A stretch of 64,000 nucleotides of DNA, from assembly GCA_964594065.1 (NCBI GenBank), contig CAZQKX010000004.1, positions 1 to 64,000 of the forward strand, in the 5' to 3' direction. This document shows positions 45,888 through 54,691 of the stretch, one piece after another; position 1 is the stretch's first letter, and every line of letters begins with the position of its first letter. The notes under the pieces are model-generated. The model was not told the origin of the DNA, searched no databases, and was given only the letters and a program-made list of their open reading frames with translations. The DNA comes from 4572-13 sp964594065. Its GTDB lineage: Bacteria > Planctomycetota > Phycisphaerae > Sedimentisphaerales > Anaerohalosphaeraceae. The position numbers and the translations under genes are program-made.

Positions 45888-46035
45888 TATTTTTGCCCTT
45901 AAGAGTTTCCCGCGCAGTCCGGTAGCCGTCAGAAGCGATACGCTCGATCAAAGCTCTTGACAGCAAGGTGATCGCAATAACCGCCGATAACGCCGCGGCG
46001 GTCAATATGATCCCGATTATAATGTCCTTATCCAT
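45877..46035 (-). CDS. Small membrane protein, 52 residues, overlapping the permease
   Basis: A short frame encodes MDKDIIIGIILTAAALSAVI and a basic tail ending KGKNNGK: one clear membrane helix with a cytoplasmic tail. Its stop lies just inside the permease gene (11-base overlap), which suggests translational coupling. A good promoter ends about nine bases before the ATG, so the message would be almost leaderless, and no Shine-Dalgarno sequence is visible. It could be a transporter-associated microprotein. Translation is not proven. Confidence 0.5.
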   Translation of the reverse strand: MDKDIIIGIILTAAALSAVIAITLLSRALIERIASDGYRTARETLKGKNNGK

Positions 46036-46043
46036 AACGCGGT

Positions 46044-46072
46044 TTTATACCAGAAGTAGCGGTGATATGCAA
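46044..46072 (-). promoter_or_regulatory. Promoter of the small ORF/permease unit
   Basis: Minus strand: TTGCAT, 17 bases, TATAAA with TGG before it. Transcription would begin within a few bases of the ATG at 46035. Confidence 0.55.
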
Positions 46073-46248
46073 CAACGGGTTAACAATGGGCGAAAAACCG
46101 CAATGTAAACTTCATTCATATCGAATTTTGAATTGTTGGAAACGCAGAAGAGGAAAAAACGCCATTGCTTTGATGCACAGATGCACTACCGGACCATTGG
46201 TCGTATCAGCCTGATTATGAGTTGATTTGTAGAATATAAGCTCATATC

Positions 46249-46277
46249 TTGACAATCCAGAGTGAATTTGATAAAAT
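46249..46277 (+). promoter_or_regulatory. Promoter of the pseudopilin-like gene
   Basis: Perfect TTGACA, 17 bases, TAAAAT. It lies about 115 bases before the start at 46392. Together with the divergent promoter at 46044-46072 it accounts for most of the 46036-46391 gap; nothing else was recognised there. Confidence 0.65.
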
Positions 46278-46391
46278 TCGGACGTCATACGAAGAAAGGG
46301 ACGGATTTGGACCGTATTAACGAAAGGTGCCGGAGAACATCTTTTTTTAATCAAGTGTGCCACAAGACACATCTGGAACGGAAATTATGTT

Positions 46392-47132
46392 ATGAAAAAG
46401 AGGGCAAACACACAACTCGGATTTACTCTCATTGAATTACTCGTTGTCATCGCCATTATCGCTCTTCTTATGGCCGTTGTTCTCCCGGCCCTTCGCGCAG
46501 CCAAAAATAAAGCTAAGGATGTCATTTGTTTAAACCATCTAAGCCAGATTGGCAAAGGAGCATTGGTCTATGCATCTGAGTATGACCAGCATATCCCAAA
46601 AAACGGAGGAACAGCACTCACCGTCAATGTCTTTTGGATTCTGGCGTATGCGCCTTATGTTGGTGAACACTACGAAGAGTTTGAAGATTATACGGAATCA
46701 AAAATCTTCAATTGTCCTCGCTATCCGGACCGTGAACAGACAGTAGATTACATTATCAGCAGCTGGGGGTATAGGCTGGATGGTACAGATGAGGCTGACG
46801 CCTCAACAAGGTTAACGGATTACACCAATCCCGGAACAAAAATTTATATCGCCGATTACGCCAGCAAAACATATTTAGATGATAACGACGTCGAGCAAAC
46901 CCGGCCGAATGGAATCGTGACCATTATTAAAAATTATACCGAACTCGAAGCTTTCAGGGCAACTTTGGATGTGCATTTTCCGGGCAACCTGCCCAGTGGA
47001 GATGAGAAAGGTCTCTGGAAAGTTGCCGGTGAACGTCATAAGCGGGAAGGAAGTAATTCGCTGTTTTATGACGGCCATGCCGATTGGGTTCACAGAGACA
47101 ACCATGTGCCCGGCGTTTATAATATCCGCTGA
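46392..47132 (+). CDS. Type II secretion/pilin-like protein with H-X10-DG tail
   Basis: A 246-residue protein with a canonical class III prepilin signal: short basic leader, then GFTLIELLVVIAIIALL, cleaved after Gly with Phe +1 and Glu +5. The C-terminal part carries RHKREGSNSLFYDGHADWV, the processing-associated H-X9-DG type motif of planctomycetal and verrucomicrobial pseudopilin-like proteins, here with ten residues in the gap. These proteins are present in many copies per genome and are thought to be exported as surface or secreted proteins; the exact role is unknown. No other secretion gene is adjacent. Confidence 0.88.
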   Translation: MKKRANTQLGFTLIELLVVIAIIALLMAVVLPALRAAKNKAKDVICLNHLSQIGKGALVYASEYDQHIPKNGGTALTVNVFWILAYAPYVGEHYEEFEDYTESKIFNCPRYPDREQTVDYIISSWGYRLDGTDEADASTRLTDYTNPGTKIYIADYASKTYLDDNDVEQTRPNGIVTIIKNYTELEAFRATLDVHFPGNLPSGDEKGLWKVAGERHKREGSNSLFYDGHADWVHRDNHVPGVYNIR

Positions 47133-47526
47133 TAGAATACTGCAGTTCGATGCAGTCAACCTTAATTTACCAATATTTCTTTTTTTCAGCAGGTTTGATT
47201 ATTTCCATTCCGGTCTTTGTAACCGTTTTACTTTTCGAAGATATTCACGAAGTATCTCGTCTCATCTTCCTCTGTGTTGTTAAGTATCACCTTAATCACA
47301 TTCTGCCGATATCGACTTAGCCGCGTTCTGCCGGTATTATCAGCATCGTCCAAGATTGAGTTTTCCCCAAACAGGCTACAGTTGACATTATAAGCCGGCG
47401 AGAAGAGGTAAAGAAATACTTGATTTATAAGGAAAATTCTGCTAATTATTCTGTTATATCCACGATAGTGGGAATCAAGGCTAAAAGATGTTTCTGTGAG
47501 TCTTTAATAATAAGGAGAATGTAATC
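47133..47526 (+). other. Intergenic region upstream of the GntP operon
   Basis: About 390 bases without a recognisable gene. It must contain the promoter of the permease operon. A TTGACA at 47382-47387 has no -10 partner at proper spacing. AAGGAG at 47512-47517 is the ribosome-binding site for the TTG start at 47527. Confidence 0.4.
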
Positions 47527-48915
47527 TTGGAAATGTCACCACTTCTTATACTGGCCATTGGGATCGCCGTCGTTTTAACCTTGATCCTCTGGCTGCGAAT
47601 GAATGCCTTCCTGGCTTTGATAACGGCCGCAATCCTGGTCAGCCTGCTTGCGCCTGGAGAAGCGGCAGACAAAATCGGCAGAGTAGCCTTTGCGTTTGGT
47701 GATACCGCCCGTAAAATCGGCATTGTTATTGCCATGGCTGCTATTATCGGGCGATGCCTGATTGAAAGCGGGGCCGCCGATCGCATTGTTCGGGCGTTTG
47801 TTCGCCTGTTGGGTGAAAAACGATGCCCGGTTTCTCTCATGACCAGTGGATTTGTGCTGTCGGTTCCCGTGTTCTTCGATACCGTTTTTTATCTGCTGCT
47901 TCCACTGGCCCGTTCCATGCACAAACGAACCGGTATACGCTACATGCTGCTGATTCTGGCGATGGGAGCGGGCGGTTCGATTACACACTCACTCGTACCG
48001 CCAACGCCGGGCCCGCTTATCATCGCAGGCACCCTTGGGATCGATCTGGGGACGATGATCATGATCGGACTGCTAACAGGAATCTGCACAGCTGCGGTAA
48101 TCCTGTTTTTTATTCGCTGGATCAGTCGGGTATTTGATTTCCCCATGCGTCCCATCGAGGGATGTGCAGAAGAGCCGGAACCGCTGCCGGACGAAATGCT
48201 TCCGGGCTTGCTTGCCTCGTCCCTGCCGATTCTTTTTCCGGTCGTTATGATCTCTGCCCATACAATCATCTCGACACTTGCCAAGGGAGCTAACCCGGAT
48301 TCTCTGCTCCATCAGGCGAAAGACTTTACCTCTATCATCGGCAATGCCAGTTTCGCGATGCTCATCTCCGCGGCCATCGCTTTAGTCGTACTCTGGCGAC
48401 AACGAAAACCATCTCGACAGGAATTGGCGAACATGGTGGAAAGCTCTCTCATGAGCGGCGGTGTTATCATTCTCATCACCTCTGCCGGCGGAGCCTTTGG
48501 GGCCATGCTGAAAGCAGCGCAAATCGGGCCGGCCATTGAAAAGCTGATTGCAACTGATCCCACGCAAAGCATCGGAGGCATCCATCTTCTGCTGTTGGCT
48601 TTTCTGGTTGCTTTTTTAATCAAATTTGCACAGGGTTCCAGTACTGTTGCTATGATCACTGCCTCCGGTATGCTGGCTTCGCTCATTAGTTCCCCAGAGT
48701 CCATGGGTTACCATCCCGTGTATATCGCTTGTGCGATCGGATTCGGAGCTCAGTGCGGTAACTGGATGAACGACAGTGGTTTCTGGATTTTTGCTAAAAT
48801 GAGCGGCCTGACCGAAACGGAGACATTGAAAACCTGGACCGTGACGGTCAGCACACTTGCTTTAACCGGATTGTTGTTTACAATCCTCTTTGCAAAACTG
48901 TTGCCGCTCGTGTAA
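47527..48915 (+). CDS. GntP-family sugar-acid:proton symporter
   Basis: Inner-membrane permease of 462 residues with about twelve to fourteen hydrophobic segments. GntP landmarks include LAMGAGGSITHSLVPPTPGP and a C-terminal GAQCGNWMNDSGFWIF. The family takes up gluconate and related aldonic acids. The TTG at 47527 is nine bases after AAGGAG and is preferred over the ATG at 47533. It leads a three-gene run with a zinc dehydrogenase and a Gfo/Idh/MocA protein (gaps of 29 and 30 bases), so a specific sugar acid is probably imported and then oxidised. Confidence 0.9.
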   Translation: MEMSPLLILAIGIAVVLTLILWLRMNAFLALITAAILVSLLAPGEAADKIGRVAFAFGDTARKIGIVIAMAAIIGRCLIESGAADRIVRAFVRLLGEKRCPVSLMTSGFVLSVPVFFDTVFYLLLPLARSMHKRTGIRYMLLILAMGAGGSITHSLVPPTPGPLIIAGTLGIDLGTMIMIGLLTGICTAAVILFFIRWISRVFDFPMRPIEGCAEEPEPLPDEMLPGLLASSLPILFPVVMISAHTIISTLAKGANPDSLLHQAKDFTSIIGNASFAMLISAAIALVVLWRQRKPSRQELANMVESSLMSGGVIILITSAGGAFGAMLKAAQIGPAIEKLIATDPTQSIGGIHLLLLAFLVAFLIKFAQGSSTVAMITASGMLASLISSPESMGYHPVYIACAIGFGAQCGNWMNDSGFWIFAKMSGLTETETLKTWTVTVSTLALTGLLFTILFAKLLPLV

Positions 48916-48944
48916 TGCAGTGACTTCTGATAGGGAGAAATAAT

Positions 48945-49982
48945 TTGAAAGCTCTTGTCTTAACCAAATCGAACCACTTTGAAATACGGGATTGTCCGGA
49001 ACCACAGGTGGAAGATCAGGATGTTTTAATTCAAGTCAAGGCCTGTGGAATCTGCGGCAGTGATGTCCACGGTATGGACGGCAGCACAGGCCGCAGACAG
49101 CCTCCGATTATCATGGGGCACGAGGCTGCCGGGATCATTACAAAGACTGGTTCCGGCGTTACCCTGTGGCAAAAAGGTGATCGAGTTACCTTCGATTCGA
49201 CTGTCTATTGTCAGCAATGCAGCTTTTGCCAAAAGGGCCTAATCAACCTCTGTGACAATCGGCGGGTGCTGGGTGTCTCCTGCGATGACTATCGCCGGGA
49301 CGGGGCTTTTGCTGAATATATCTCCATTCCACAGCATATTCTCTATCGGCTTCCGGAAGGAGTCCGTTTTGAACAGGGCGCTATGATTGAAGCGTTGTCA
49401 ATCGCTGTTCATGCCGCCAGGCGAACTTCAATATCAGCTGGAGATACCGCCGTAGTAGTCGGCACCGGTATGATCGGTCTTTTGGTTATTCAGGTGCTGC
49501 GCGCTGTCGGCTGCGGCAAAGTCATTGCCGTTGATGTGGATTCGGATCGGCTGGGCCTGGCTGAACAGCTCGGAGCGGATATCACATTGAATCCGGAAAC
49601 ATCGGATGTTCTCCAGCATTGTATGCAGATAACGGGAGGTCGAGGCGCAGATATTGCATTCGAAGTGGTGGGTGTGACACCTGCCGTTCAGACAGCGGTC
49701 TCCGTTCTTCGAAAAGGCGGATGCCTCACAATGGTAGGCAATGTTTCACCGCATGTGGAAATCCCGCTCCAAACACTCGTAACCCGGGAGATTTCCATGA
49801 ACGGTTCCTGTGCCTCCTGTGGCGAATATCCGGACTGTCTGGACATGATCGCAGACCAAAAGGTTGATGTGGACAAATTGATCAGCGCTGTCGCGGATCT
49901 GGCTGAGGGACCGTCATGGTTTCAACGCTTGTATAGCCGACAGCCGGGTCTGATGAAAGTGATCCTGAAACCAAGTGATTAA
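48945..49982 (+). CDS. Zinc-dependent medium-chain alcohol/polyol dehydrogenase
   Basis: A 345-residue MDR enzyme. The catalytic zinc site is CGICGSDVHG with GHEAAG. The structural zinc loop has four Cys in the CQQCSFCQKGLINLC segment. The NAD-binding motif is VVGTGMIGLLV, followed by VDVDSDRLGLA. This layout fits sorbitol, galactitol-phosphate or L-threonine dehydrogenase-like enzymes. The start is a TTG with GGGAG seven bases before it. As the middle gene of the GntP operon it probably oxidises the imported acid or an intermediate; the substrate is not determined. Confidence 0.88.
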   Translation: MKALVLTKSNHFEIRDCPEPQVEDQDVLIQVKACGICGSDVHGMDGSTGRRQPPIIMGHEAAGIITKTGSGVTLWQKGDRVTFDSTVYCQQCSFCQKGLINLCDNRRVLGVSCDDYRRDGAFAEYISIPQHILYRLPEGVRFEQGAMIEALSIAVHAARRTSISAGDTAVVVGTGMIGLLVIQVLRAVGCGKVIAVDVDSDRLGLAEQLGADITLNPETSDVLQHCMQITGGRGADIAFEVVGVTPAVQTAVSVLRKGGCLTMVGNVSPHVEIPLQTLVTREISMNGSCASCGEYPDCLDMIADQKVDVDKLISAVADLAEGPSWFQRLYSRQPGLMKVILKPSD

Positions 49983-50012
49983 TCGAACCGCTTAAAAGGA
50001 ATATTCTGACCT

Positions 50013-51140
50013 ATGAAAAAGCTGAAAACAGGAATCATTGGATGCGGAAAAGTGACGGACCTTCACGCCAAGGCTTTAGCCAGGCTGCAATGCTCTGCCT
50101 TTACGGCGGTATGCAGCCGAACCCGTTCAAAAGCAGAACAATATGGAGCCAAATACGGCGCCAAAGGGTATGATGATGTGACCCAAATGGTGGAAAATGA
50201 GTCTTTGGATGCGGTCCTGGTTTGCACACCGCATCCGTTTCATGCTGTCCCCATTATTCAGGCGATCGAGGCCGGGGCTCATGTGCTGGTTGAAAAACCT
50301 CTCGCCTCGTCTCTGGAAGACTGCGATGCCATGATTGCAGCGGCTAAAAAAGCAAACGTTCAATTGTCGGTAATCTCACAACGCCGTTTTTATGCCCCCT
50401 GTCAGCGTATCCGAAAAGCCATCGATGATGGAATGATAGGGCAGACTGTTCTCGGCACCGTGGCGATGTTTGGCTGGCGTGACAAAAAATACTATGAAAG
50501 TGATCCCTGGCGCGGCAGTTGGAAAGACGAAGGAGGCGGGGTAATGGTCAACCAGGCACCGCATCAACTGGACCTGTTGCAGTGGTACATGGGGCCAATC
50601 GATGAACTATTTGGTTACTGGGGCAATCTGAACCATCCCTACATTGAGGTTGAAGACACGGCTGTGATAGTCATTCGTTTTAAAAACGGCGGGCTGGGTA
50701 ATATCGTCGTCAGCAACGCACAGAATCCCGCGCTCTATGGCAAGGTGCTGGTGACCGGAAGCAATGGAGCTGCCGTGGGTGTACAGACGGACGGCGGAGC
50801 GATGTTTATCGCAGGTCAATCAGACATCGAAGAACCCCCGATCAATGATCACTGGACCATTCCCGGGCAGGAGACACAACTCCAGAAGTGGCAGCAGGAA
50901 GATGCGGAATTCTTCAAAAAAATCAAAGCAACGGAATACTATCATCAACTTCAAATTGAAGATTTTCTTAATGCCATTCTCGAGAACCGTGATCCTCTTG
51001 TCACGGGCGCCGAAGGCCGCAAAACGGTGGAACTCTTTACGGCGGTATATCGTTCTCAGCGGGACAAAAAACCCATCCGCTTCCCCCTGGTGCCGGAAGC
51101 GGATAACAGCACATATGATGGACGTTATTGTCAGCCATAA
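50013..51140 (+). CDS. Cytoplasmic Gfo/Idh/MocA-family dehydrogenase
   Basis: A 375-residue NAD(P)-dependent oxidoreductase without export signal. The Rossmann motif is TGIIGCGKVTD, and EKPLASS holds the catalytic Lys. GGGVMVNQAPHQLDLLQW carries the typical late His. It is the last gene of the GntP/dehydrogenase operon. Members oxidise many sugars, inositols or sugar acids. The pairing with GntP and a zinc dehydrogenase suggests a two-step oxidoreductive epimerisation or oxidation of an aldonate. A link to anhydro-galactonate from red-algal galactans is possible but rests only on window context. Confidence 0.88.
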   Translation: MKKLKTGIIGCGKVTDLHAKALARLQCSAFTAVCSRTRSKAEQYGAKYGAKGYDDVTQMVENESLDAVLVCTPHPFHAVPIIQAIEAGAHVLVEKPLASSLEDCDAMIAAAKKANVQLSVISQRRFYAPCQRIRKAIDDGMIGQTVLGTVAMFGWRDKKYYESDPWRGSWKDEGGGVMVNQAPHQLDLLQWYMGPIDELFGYWGNLNHPYIEVEDTAVIVIRFKNGGLGNIVVSNAQNPALYGKVLVTGSNGAAVGVQTDGGAMFIAGQSDIEEPPINDHWTIPGQETQLQKWQQEDAEFFKKIKATEYYHQLQIEDFLNAILENRDPLVTGAEGRKTVELFTAVYRSQRDKKPIRFPLVPEADNSTYDGRYCQP

Positions 51141-51229
51141 TAATGCACAGAGGCAAGACAGTGTAATTATAGATTCATTACAGCAAAGGCACGGCCGCCG
51201 GTAAAAATATCCACCAATTATTACGTTTT

Positions 51230-52282
51230 CTATGCGATCGTCACTTCTTTTTCCAAAAAGACATCCTGGATGGCATTGAAGAGAGCGACGCCTTCGGTCA
51301 TAGGCTTTTGGAAAGCCTTGCGTCCGCTGATAAGCCCCATACCGCCAGCGCGTTTGTTGATGACGGCGCACTGGGTAACCTGCTGAAGATCGTTGTCGCC
51401 GGACGGTCCGCCGGAATTGATCAGGCCGGCCCGACCCATGTAGCAGTTGGCGACCTGATACCGTGTCAGGTCGATCGGGTGGTCAGTGGTTAATTTGTCA
51501 TAGACAAACGGATGGGTCTTGGCGAAGCCGATCGCGGTAAAGCCGCCGTTATTGGTCGGCTGTTTTTGCTTGATGATATCGGCCTGAATGGTAACGCCCA
51601 GATGGTTGGCCTGTCCGGTCAGGTCCGCGGCGGCGTGGAAGTCGGTACCATCTTTCTTGAATTCGGCGTTCCGCAGGTAGCACCACAGGACGGTAAACAT
51701 TCCCAGGCTGTGCGCCTGCTCAAACGCGGCGGAGATCTCTTCGATCTGCCGGTTGGATTCGGCCGAGCCAAAATAGATCGTCGCGCCGACGGCGGCGGCT
51801 CCCATATCGAACGCTTGCTCGACACTGGCGAACAGCCGCTGGTCAAACGTGTTGGGATAGGTCAGCAGCTCGTTGTGATTGATCTTGACGATAAACGGAA
51901 TTTTGTGGGCGTATTTTCGCGAGACCGCCCCGAGTACGCCCAAGGTAGAAGCCACTGCATTACAGCCGCCTTCGATAGCGAGCTTGACAATGTTTTCCGG
52001 GTCAAAATAAATTGGATTGGGCGCAAAAGACGCTCCGGCGGTGTGCTCGATGCCTTGATCGACCGGAAGGATGGACAGATAGCCGGTACCGCCCAGCTGG
52101 CCGTGATTGAAAACGGATTGCAGGCTGCGCAAGACCTGCGGACAGCGGTCAGAATCGGCAAATACACGGTCCACAAAGTCCGGGCCCGGCAAATGAAGGG
52201 ATTCTTTGTCAATGGTCCTGCATTGGTGGCCAAGCAGGCTGTCGGCGTCTTTTCCGAGATTTTTGGTGATTTGGTCTATCAT
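51230..52282 (-). CDS. fbaB: Class I fructose-bisphosphate aldolase, FbaB/DhnA type
   Basis: Cleaves fructose 1,6-bisphosphate to the two triose phosphates by Schiff-base chemistry. The product is 350 residues, the usual length of bacterial FbaB. LPVDQGIEHTAG and VKINHNELL are family landmarks. Lys238 in ADIIKQKQ is at the expected Schiff-base position. GGPSGDNDL forms the phosphate-binding loop. AAGGAG precedes the start. It converges with the GntP operon and is transcribed alone or with the small gene upstream. Related aldolases can act on other ketose phosphates. Confidence 0.93.
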   Translation of the reverse strand: MIDQITKNLGKDADSLLGHQCRTIDKESLHLPGPDFVDRVFADSDRCPQVLRSLQSVFNHGQLGGTGYLSILPVDQGIEHTAGASFAPNPIYFDPENIVKLAIEGGCNAVASTLGVLGAVSRKYAHKIPFIVKINHNELLTYPNTFDQRLFASVEQAFDMGAAAVGATIYFGSAESNRQIEEISAAFEQAHSLGMFTVLWCYLRNAEFKKDGTDFHAAADLTGQANHLGVTIQADIIKQKQPTNNGGFTAIGFAKTHPFVYDKLTTDHPIDLTRYQVANCYMGRAGLINSGGPSGDNDLQQVTQCAVINKRAGGMGLISGRKAFQKPMTEGVALFNAIQDVFLEKEVTIA

Positions 52283-52350
52283 TTTGGTCTCCTTAAAGAT
52301 TATTTCCCGCTTGTACGAATATACTGGCCAATTGTTCGAAGTCGATCGGC

Positions 52351-52842
52351 TTATTCTCGAATATCTATTCGCAATATTTTACCTTTGTAATGATAAATTC
52401 TTGCATAGACGCCGTGTTTGAGTACGCCTCCATGCGCAATTGTCCGCTGATATGCATTAGTGGTTTTAGAATAATCAACAATTAATTTTGTTTTGCCAAT
52501 TAAAATTCTATCTCCTACATCATGCCCTGTTGCTGGCTGCTCATGAAGAACAAATACCTCACCCTCAACAATTTCATACTGACCTTCTTTGTAAGCTGAA
52601 GCTAATCTATAGCTGTTGAATAGGTATGAACCAAACATTGCAATGACTGCAAGAATAATTAAGCCACATATTGTGAAATGAACAATATTTGATACTTTAG
52701 GCGAAAGCTTTATAAAGCTACCTTTACGGTTTTTGTTGAAATAAGTAACGATGACTGCAGAAAACGATATACCGACGCTCCACATTAATAGCAGAATAAA
52801 CTCCTCTCCAGGCCATGAAATTGTGAAAAGAGTATTGTACAT
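52351..52842 (-). CDS. Hypothetical membrane protein
   Basis: A 163-residue protein not recognised. Two membrane helices (about 13-33 and 52-75) are joined by a short basic loop, followed by an 85-residue soluble domain starting YEIVEGEVFVLHEQPATGHD, which looks like a small beta-barrel. Base composition is more AT-rich than neighbouring genes, hinting at a different origin. Located 68 bases upstream of the aldolase gene on the same strand. Confidence 0.7.
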   Translation of the reverse strand: MYNTLFTISWPGEEFILLLMWSVGISFSAVIVTYFNKNRKGSFIKLSPKVSNIVHFTICGLIILAVIAMFGSYLFNSYRLASAYKEGQYEIVEGEVFVLHEQPATGHDVGDRILIGKTKLIVDYSKTTNAYQRTIAHGGVLKHGVYARIYHYKGKILRIDIRE

Positions 52843-53022
52843 TATCTATCAAGCCTTTTTTGTATATAAATCACCATAAATAATGATAAATTAAACTCTA
52901 TAGAATGGTATTGGTTTTGAATAGATTCGTCAAGGATCGAATACGCCTTCATTAATACAGGGTGTTTTTGGAGGGAACGGGCGGGATTTGCCGATAAGGG
53001 ATTAACACGATTGGGAGAGTCT

Positions 53023-54429
53023 ATGGCTGCTGTTTTATGGTCCATTTTGACGTATGTGTTATTGATCGGCGGGTTTTTGCTGGGTATCGTGCTGATTGCG
53101 CATATCCTGTTGCAAAAGCGTGCCCCATCGGGCACAATCGCGTGGCTTTTGATCATTTTGTTTCTGCCGTGGGTGGGGGTGCCGCTGTATCTGATCTTCG
53201 GCGGGCGAAAGATGCGCCGGCACGTGAGGCGCAAAGGCCAACTCGACCTTGACGCCTCCAGCGCGATTCCGGATAACGAAGCAACGGACCTGGACCGGAT
53301 GCTGCGAAGCTATGCGATCGGCGGCGCCGAAGACGGACATGCCATACGTCTGTGCGAAACGGGCATTGATATGTTCGAAACACTTGAGGCCATGCTGCAA
53401 AATGCACAGCGCAGTATTTACCTGTCCACGTATATCTTTCACGCTGACGACGTCGGCCGGCGCATCCTTGACATTCTCATTGAAAAAGCCCAAGCCGGTG
53501 TCGATGTCAAGCTGATGATGGACGGGTTTGGGTCGCTGCATACACCCGGCCGATTTTTTAAGCCGCTGGCTAAAGCCGGGGGACAGTTTGCGTTTTTCCT
53601 GCCGGTCATCCATCGACCGTTTCGCGGGCGAACCAATCTGCGCAACCATCGCAAGATCACAATCGTCGATAATCAAAAAGTGCTTGCCGGCGGTGCGAAT
53701 ATCGGCATTGAATACATGGGCCCAGAGCTGCATCCGAAACGCTGGCGTGATTTGGCGTTTGTGCTGGAAGGGCCGGCAGTACGTCATTGGCTGAAGGTGT
53801 TCGCGCGGGATTGGGCATTCGCCGCCAAAGAAACGCTGTCGGATGAGCAATTGAAGATACCCGAGTTGACGTCAATGGAGAACAGACCGCAAACCGGAAT
53901 CGTTCAGGTGGTTCCCTCCGGACCGGACGTTCCCAATGATCCCCTGCATGATGCACTGCTGTCGATGATCCATACCGCCCGAAAACGCTTCTGGGTGGTG
54001 ACGCCGTATTTTGTGCCTGACGATGCGTTGTGCCATGCGCTGCTGCTGGCGGCGCGGCGCGGGGTGGACGTGCGTGTGGTTCTGCCGCGGCGGTCGAATC
54101 ATCCGCTGCCGGATATCGTCCGCGGTATCGCGCTGCGGCAGATACAGGACGCCGGCGGACTGGTCATGTTTTACGCGCCCAAAATGCTGCATGCCAAAGT
54201 CGTTCTCGCCGATCGGCATGTTGCAGTGCTGGGATCGGCGAATATGGATATCCGAAGTTTGCTGCTTAACTACGAAACCGCCATGTTCGTTTACAGTCCT
54301 GATGAAATCAATGCTGTTGGGCAGTATATCGAAAACATCATGGCCCAATGCGACTGCGGTATCGGCGATGCCGGTCTGCTGCGGGCATTGGCCGAATCGG
54401 TCGTAAGGCTTGTTTCGCCGCTGTTATAG
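53023..54429 (+). CDS. cls: Cardiolipin synthase (phospholipase D superfamily)
   Basis: Membrane enzyme of 468 residues that joins phosphatidyl groups to make cardiolipin. Two N-terminal helices (about 3-28 and 37-57) anchor it. Two HKD motifs are intact: NHRKITIVDN and MLHAKVVLADRHVAVLGSAN. The ATG at 53023 is five bases after GGGAG and is preferred to an in-frame TTG at 53011. A strong hairpin terminator follows the gene. It stands alone, divergent from the aldolase side. Confidence 0.93.
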   Translation: MAAVLWSILTYVLLIGGFLLGIVLIAHILLQKRAPSGTIAWLLIILFLPWVGVPLYLIFGGRKMRRHVRRKGQLDLDASSAIPDNEATDLDRMLRSYAIGGAEDGHAIRLCETGIDMFETLEAMLQNAQRSIYLSTYIFHADDVGRRILDILIEKAQAGVDVKLMMDGFGSLHTPGRFFKPLAKAGGQFAFFLPVIHRPFRGRTNLRNHRKITIVDNQKVLAGGANIGIEYMGPELHPKRWRDLAFVLEGPAVRHWLKVFARDWAFAAKETLSDEQLKIPELTSMENRPQTGIVQVVPSGPDVPNDPLHDALLSMIHTARKRFWVVTPYFVPDDALCHALLLAARRGVDVRVVLPRRSNHPLPDIVRGIALRQIQDAGGLVMFYAPKMLHAKVVLADRHVAVLGSANMDIRSLLLNYETAMFVYSPDEINAVGQYIENIMAQCDCGIGDAGLLRALAESVVRLVSPLL

Positions 54430-54506
54430 ATGCCTTTGATTCTGTATATCAATACACCTTTTTGTGAATATTCCGCCGTGTCACTCTTTTTGTCCTTTTT
54501 CGCATA

Positions 54507-54530
54507 AAAAGCCGAAACAAATCGGCTTTT
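54507..54530 (+). terminator. Rho-independent terminator after cls
   Basis: AAAAGCCGA and TCGGCTTTT form a nine-pair stem around AACAAA, ending in four Ts. Confidence 0.7.
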
Positions 54531-54535
54531 AATCA

Positions 54536-54564
54536 TTGACATCAAGCCCGGTTAGGACTATATT
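54536..54564 (+). promoter_or_regulatory. Promoter of ppdK
   Basis: Perfect TTGACA, 17 bases, TATATT, starting only five bases after the cls terminator. The predicted leader is about 120 bases. Confidence 0.7.
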
Positions 54565-54691
54565 TTACGTCCTTTGTATGGGCGGTGAAAGACACCAGGG
54601 TAACTGTCGTGGTCTGTGTGGGACCGGCGCGAAGAAACCGCAAAGAAATTTGATATGATAACGTTTAACGTAAATATGGGAGATTTTTGAC

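Noticed and set aside
47382..47410. TTGACA as promoter of the GntP operon
   Set aside because: No -10-like hexamer lies at 16-18 bases downstream.
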